Shown piece after piece: positions 61,174-64,000 of a stretch of DNA of 64,000 nt. The number at the start of each line of letters is the position of its first letter. Positions within the stretch are counted from its first letter, which is position 1. The DNA lies in assembly GCA_017642855.1 (NCBI GenBank), contig JAEPOO010000002.1, forward strand, positions 395,545-459,544, written 5' to 3'. Position numbers and translations under genes: made by a program. Under the pieces are notes generated by a model, which was not told where the DNA came from, made no database searches, and saw nothing but the letters and a program-made list of their open reading frames with translations. This stretch comes from Pseudomonadales bacterium (GTDB taxonomy: Bacteria > Pseudomonadota > Gammaproteobacteria > Pseudomonadales > Azotimanducaceae).

Positions 61174-62016
61174 ATGAAAGAACTGAATGGCAAAGTAGCG
61201 GTAGTCACTGGTGCCGCCAGTGGCATTGGTAAAGCCACCGCGACTCGATTTGCTGAAGAGGGCATGAAGGTAGTGTTGTCGGATATCGAAGAGGCGGCAC
61301 TGGAAAAAGCGGTACAGGAGCTCAGTGATCGCAACTTCGAAGTCGTCGGTGTGCCGACAGATGTTTCCCGCAACGAAGCGATTGAATCACTGGCGGAACA
61401 GACGATGTCTGAATTCGGTAGCGTCAATGTCGTGCACAACAACGCAGGTGTCGTTGTTTCTGGCCCCATAGAAGCCTTAAGCCTTTCAGATTGGGAGTGG
61501 GTACTCGGCGTTGATCTTTGGAGTGTCATCTATGGCGTTAGAACTTTCCTGCCTCTGATCAAGGAATCCGGTGATGGTCACATTATCAATACTGCATCCA
61601 CTGCCGGGCTGCAGGCTTCCGGTTCAATCGCGCCATACAACGTTGCCAAGTTTGGTGTGGTTGCGCTGACTGAAACACTCCGTGTGGAATTGGATGAAGC
61701 CAAATGTGGGGTATCCGCTTCGGTGCTTTGTCCGGGTGCCATCAACACCCAGATTGTCATGAGCAAGCGAAACCGGGATCCGGATTCAGCAAAAGACCAC
61801 CAGTCCAGTCCACAGGAAGAAGCATTTGAGACAAATGCGGGTGCACTTCTGGCGCAGCAGGGTAAAGATCCCGCTGAAGTCGCTGGCATGATTGTTAATG
61901 CCATTCTCAACGACGAGTTCTGGATTCTGACCCATGATGAGTGGAAGAACGTACTGCGCGATCGGGTCGATGCCATAGCCAGAGATAACAGCTTGTACCG
62001 CGGATTCGGTGGATAA
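61174..62016 (+). CDS. short-chain dehydrogenase/reductase
   Basis: A 280-residue SDR: GKVAVVTGAASGIGKATA, VVHNNAGVVVSGPIE, the catalytic YNVAK near residue 159, and a longer C-terminus with WILTHDEWKNVLRDRVDAI. VVLSDIE after beta-2 fits NAD. It has AGGAGGG upstream and is followed 9 bp later by the GFA gene. Confidence 0.9.
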   Translation: MKELNGKVAVVTGAASGIGKATATRFAEEGMKVVLSDIEEAALEKAVQELSDRNFEVVGVPTDVSRNEAIESLAEQTMSEFGSVNVVHNNAGVVVSGPIEALSLSDWEWVLGVDLWSVIYGVRTFLPLIKESGDGHIINTASTAGLQASGSIAPYNVAKFGVVALTETLRVELDEAKCGVSASVLCPGAINTQIVMSKRNRDPDSAKDHQSSPQEEAFETNAGALLAQQGKDPAEVAGMIVNAILNDEFWILTHDEWKNVLRDRVDAIARDNSLYRGFGG

Positions 62017-62025
62017 GGAGTAAAC

Positions 62026-62436
62026 ATGACCACAGCAACCGGCGGCTGCCTTTGTGGTGCTATCCGCTACGAGTTTGATCGCGACAAAGTCATCTCGTCA
62101 GGAAACTGCCATTGCACTGACTGCCAGAAAGCAACGGGTGGCGGTAAAGCAACCATCTTGTTCATTCCGACGAACGAATTAAGTCTGAGCGGTGAATACA
62201 AGGCCTACACCGTCGTCGGCAGCGACGGCAGTCATGTAAGTCGCGGCTTTTGTCCGGAGTGCGGTTCACCTGTCATCAGTTACACGGCAGAGCAACCAGA
62301 GATCAAGTTCATCAAAGCAGGCAGCCTGGATGATCCTTCGTGGGTAAAGCCTGAAGCCAGCTATTGGGAAACATCAGCGCATGCCTGGGACCCGGTGTCC
62401 ACCGGGATCCCAAGTTTTCCGCAGAATCCAGCCTAA
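62026..62436 (+). CDS. GFA family (glutathione-dependent formaldehyde-activating-like) protein
   Basis: A 136-residue zinc protein: GGCLCGAIRYEF (Cys8, Cys10), CHCTDCQKATGG (Cys28, Cys30, Cys33) and GFCPECGSPV (two Cys) give the zinc-binding pattern of the Mss4-like/GFA fold. Gfa itself aids the reaction of formaldehyde with glutathione; most members are of unknown function. GGAG 6-9 nt upstream. Confidence 0.92.
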   Translation: MTTATGGCLCGAIRYEFDRDKVISSGNCHCTDCQKATGGGKATILFIPTNELSLSGEYKAYTVVGSDGSHVSRGFCPECGSPVISYTAEQPEIKFIKAGSLDDPSWVKPEASYWETSAHAWDPVSTGIPSFPQNPA

Positions 62437-62451
62437 GCGCGAACTTTTGGC

Positions 62452-63627
62452 TTAGACGCGAGCCTCGGGCCAGAGGCGTAGGAAGTTTTCGCTGTAGAAT
62501 CGTTCCTTCTCGGTTTCTTCTCTGTCGGCCATCGTGGTTTCGAACTTGCCGATTGGATTGCGTCCACCTTCAACATGAGGGTAGTCGCTGGAGAACAGAT
62601 AGAGGTCAGGATTTGACTGATCAATCAGGTTTGCAACGTCTTCATGAGGAAAAGGTGTGAAACCCATCTGTTCACTCAACTGTTCGGAAGGTTTGCGTTC
62701 GAATCTGACGGATTCGTCCACGCGGCCGTAGATGCGTGTGACCCAATCGAGTCGGTTCAACATCTCGGGTACCCAACCGGCGCCGAGCTCTACGGCGGCA
62801 CCGCGCAGTTTCGGGTGACGATCAAAAACGCCATCAAGGACCAGCATGGAAATAAAGGTTTCCGGTGGCTGATGCATCAGGGCAGCATCTTTGGTGCGAA
62901 CGTTCTCGCCACCGCCCATCCAGTCTTTAACTGCCGCGCGGCCGTTGTTGCTCCAGGCCTTAAGTGCCTGTAATGGCGATCCACCGACATGCAGGACAAA
63001 GGGTGTGCCGGATTCAGCGAGCAGGGCCCAGAACTTCTCGAGATCAACATGACCGGGTGAGTGTTCACCGGGTGCTCTATGTGGCACCCAGATTGCTTCA
63101 AGTCCCTGGTCGATCGCCCACTTGGCTTCTTCGAAAGCAGATTCAGGATCATCCAGCGGCACGATGCCTACGCCCATCAGTCGATCGTCGTCACTGCAGA
63201 AATCAATCATGTGCCTGTTGTGCGCGCGAGTTGCGCCATAACGAAGCTTGACTGATTTTTTCTGACTGGGGTGGAATGGCATGGCAACGCTGTGTGTGGC
63301 GAATACCAGCTGCTTCTTAAATCCCAGCATATCCAGGGCAGTCGTTCGGTCCTGCTTGTTGAACGCGCCGAGTGCCTGAATCTCTTTTGAGCTTTCGATG
63401 AGTTTGTCGCCCAAAGCGATCTGAGCGACGACGTGTTCCTCGCTGTGTTTGCCACCCTGATCCATGATGACGGCAACTTCTTCATCGGAAACCAGAGATG
63501 CGCTGTAACTGACCTCTGGTACCTCATCACGAATATCGGGATCCGCATAAGCTTTGAGAAAATTCGGCAGCTCCATAATGTGGCTGTCGGCATCGTAGTA
63601 GGGACGATCATTAGGGGTATAGGTCAT
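62452..63627 (-). CDS. amidohydrolase (ACMSD-like)
   Basis: A 391-residue metal-dependent hydrolase of the amidohydrolase-2 group: YYDADSHIMELP (metal-binding Asp14-Ser-His16), AIDQGLEAIWVPHRAPGEHS, FVLHVGGSPL and LYLFSSDYPHVEGG near the end (Asp). The pattern is close to the ACMSD/decarboxylase branch. Its start overlaps the stop of the SDR at the right edge by four bases, so both belong to one operon. Confidence 0.88.
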   Translation of the reverse strand: MTYTPNDRPYYDADSHIMELPNFLKAYADPDIRDEVPEVSYSASLVSDEEVAVIMDQGGKHSEEHVVAQIALGDKLIESSKEIQALGAFNKQDRTTALDMLGFKKQLVFATHSVAMPFHPSQKKSVKLRYGATRAHNRHMIDFCSDDDRLMGVGIVPLDDPESAFEEAKWAIDQGLEAIWVPHRAPGEHSPGHVDLEKFWALLAESGTPFVLHVGGSPLQALKAWSNNGRAAVKDWMGGGENVRTKDAALMHQPPETFISMLVLDGVFDRHPKLRGAAVELGAGWVPEMLNRLDWVTRIYGRVDESVRFERKPSEQLSEQMGFTPFPHEDVANLIDQSNPDLYLFSSDYPHVEGGRNPIGKFETTMADREETEKERFYSENFLRLWPEARV

Positions 63628-64000
63628 GACACTTTTACCATTCCTCCATCAACAACCAGGGTCTGGCCGGTGATGTTCATACTGTCTTCTGAGACGAGGA
63701 AGCATACCGCATTGCCCATATCTTCCACAGTCTGCTCCCTTCGAAGTGGCGTGCGGTCGAATATGGTCGGATAGCTGTCGTCGAAAATGCCCTCAAACCA
63801 GGTTCTGGCGTCCATCCCTTTAAAGTCAGGCATGTGGGTCACCGCATTTTCAGCGTTGCTCTTCCAGGCATCGGTATAGACGATGCCGGGGCAGACCGCA
63901 TTGACGTTGATATTGTCTGCGCCCAAAAGGTCTGCCTGTGTCTGGGTGTAGTTGATCAGAGCAGCCTTCATGGCGTTGTAACTGGGGTGTACGAATCCGG
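63624..64000 (-). CDS. short-chain dehydrogenase/reductase, C-terminal part (5' end outside window)
   Basis: The last 125 residues of an SDR run in from the right edge on the minus strand. It includes the catalytic YNAMK, VNAVCPGIVYTDAW and the C-terminal GQTLVVDGGMVKVS. The start lies outside the window; the ATG at 63971 is inside the catalytic motif and is not the start. It overlaps the amidohydrolase start by four bases. Confidence 0.88.
   Translation of the reverse strand, partial: GFVHPSYNAMKAALINYTQTQADLLGADNINVNAVCPGIVYTDAWKSNAENAVTHMPDFKGMDARTWFEGIFDDSYPTIFDRTPLRREQTVEDMGNAVCFLVSEDSMNITGQTLVVDGGMVKVS

Overview
The window reads as chromosome of a heterotrophic, probably marine gammaproteobacterium of moderate G+C content. 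This rests on gene content only: outer-membrane barrels, a LolCDE/MacB-type exporter, an RND pump, a CRP-type operator, and a large stock of acyl-CoA, SDR, Rieske, luciferase-like and dioxygenase genes typical of oligotrophic degraders of lipids, terpenoids or steroids. I saw no rRNA, tRNA, CRISPR array, insertion sequence or prophage gene. No genus is assigned.

Layout. 0-5 kb: DUF2087 and DCC-family genes behind a perfect CRP-type palindrome, a small acidic Cys peptide, an EthD/MAPEG operon, an SDR and a HiPIP. 4.8-9.9 kb: a minus-strand operon encoding a LolA-like protein, two FtsX-type permeases, an ABC ATPase and an outer-membrane barrel. 9.9-21.5 kb: thiolase, GNAT, GtrA, RraA-like protein, lipoprotein hydrolase, an ArsC-like gene interrupted in frame by UGA (probable selenoprotein), an M16 lipoprotein protease, a thioesterase and a membrane/TPR protein. 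21.5-29.9 kb: acyl-CoA ligase, DDN-type reductase and a minus-strand catabolic block (Rieske oxygenase, CaiB CoA-transferase, MelB-type transporter, AhpD-like protein, APH-like kinase, SDR). 30-37.6 kb: a complete 2-oxoacid/acetoin dehydrogenase operon (E1-alpha, E1-beta, AcoX-like, E2, E3) ending in an acyl-CoA ligase. 37.6-38.4 kb: two tandem tiny genes with a lasso-peptide-type leader and a small membrane protein. 38.4-49.8 kb: MFS transporter, membrane Fe-S aldo/keto reductase, dienelactone hydrolase, VOC, SDR, TauD, thiolase plus DUF35, enoyl-CoA hydratase, LEH-like protein, mannonate dehydratase and luciferase-like oxidoreductase. 49.8-55 kb: a TetR-controlled RND/MFP pump. 55-64 kb: more acyl-CoA, SDR, cupin, thioesterase, uridine phosphorylase and amidohydrolase genes.

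Together the genes suggest uptake of hydrophobic or carboxylic substrates, activation to CoA thioesters, ring or chain oxidation, beta-oxidation-like breakdown and entry to central metabolism through the E1/E2/E3 complex, with efflux and envelope trafficking alongside.

The two observations most worth checking are (1) the UGA-containing ArsC-like gene at 15015-15356 (minus), which restores a UxxC thioredoxin-fold motif, starts at a TTG with a strong ribosome binding site and has a SECIS-like hairpin at the expected distance; and (2) the tandem precursor-like peptides at 37621-37916, both matching the lasso leader pattern exactly with Glu at core position 8, although no lasso maturation enzyme is encoded anywhere in the window.
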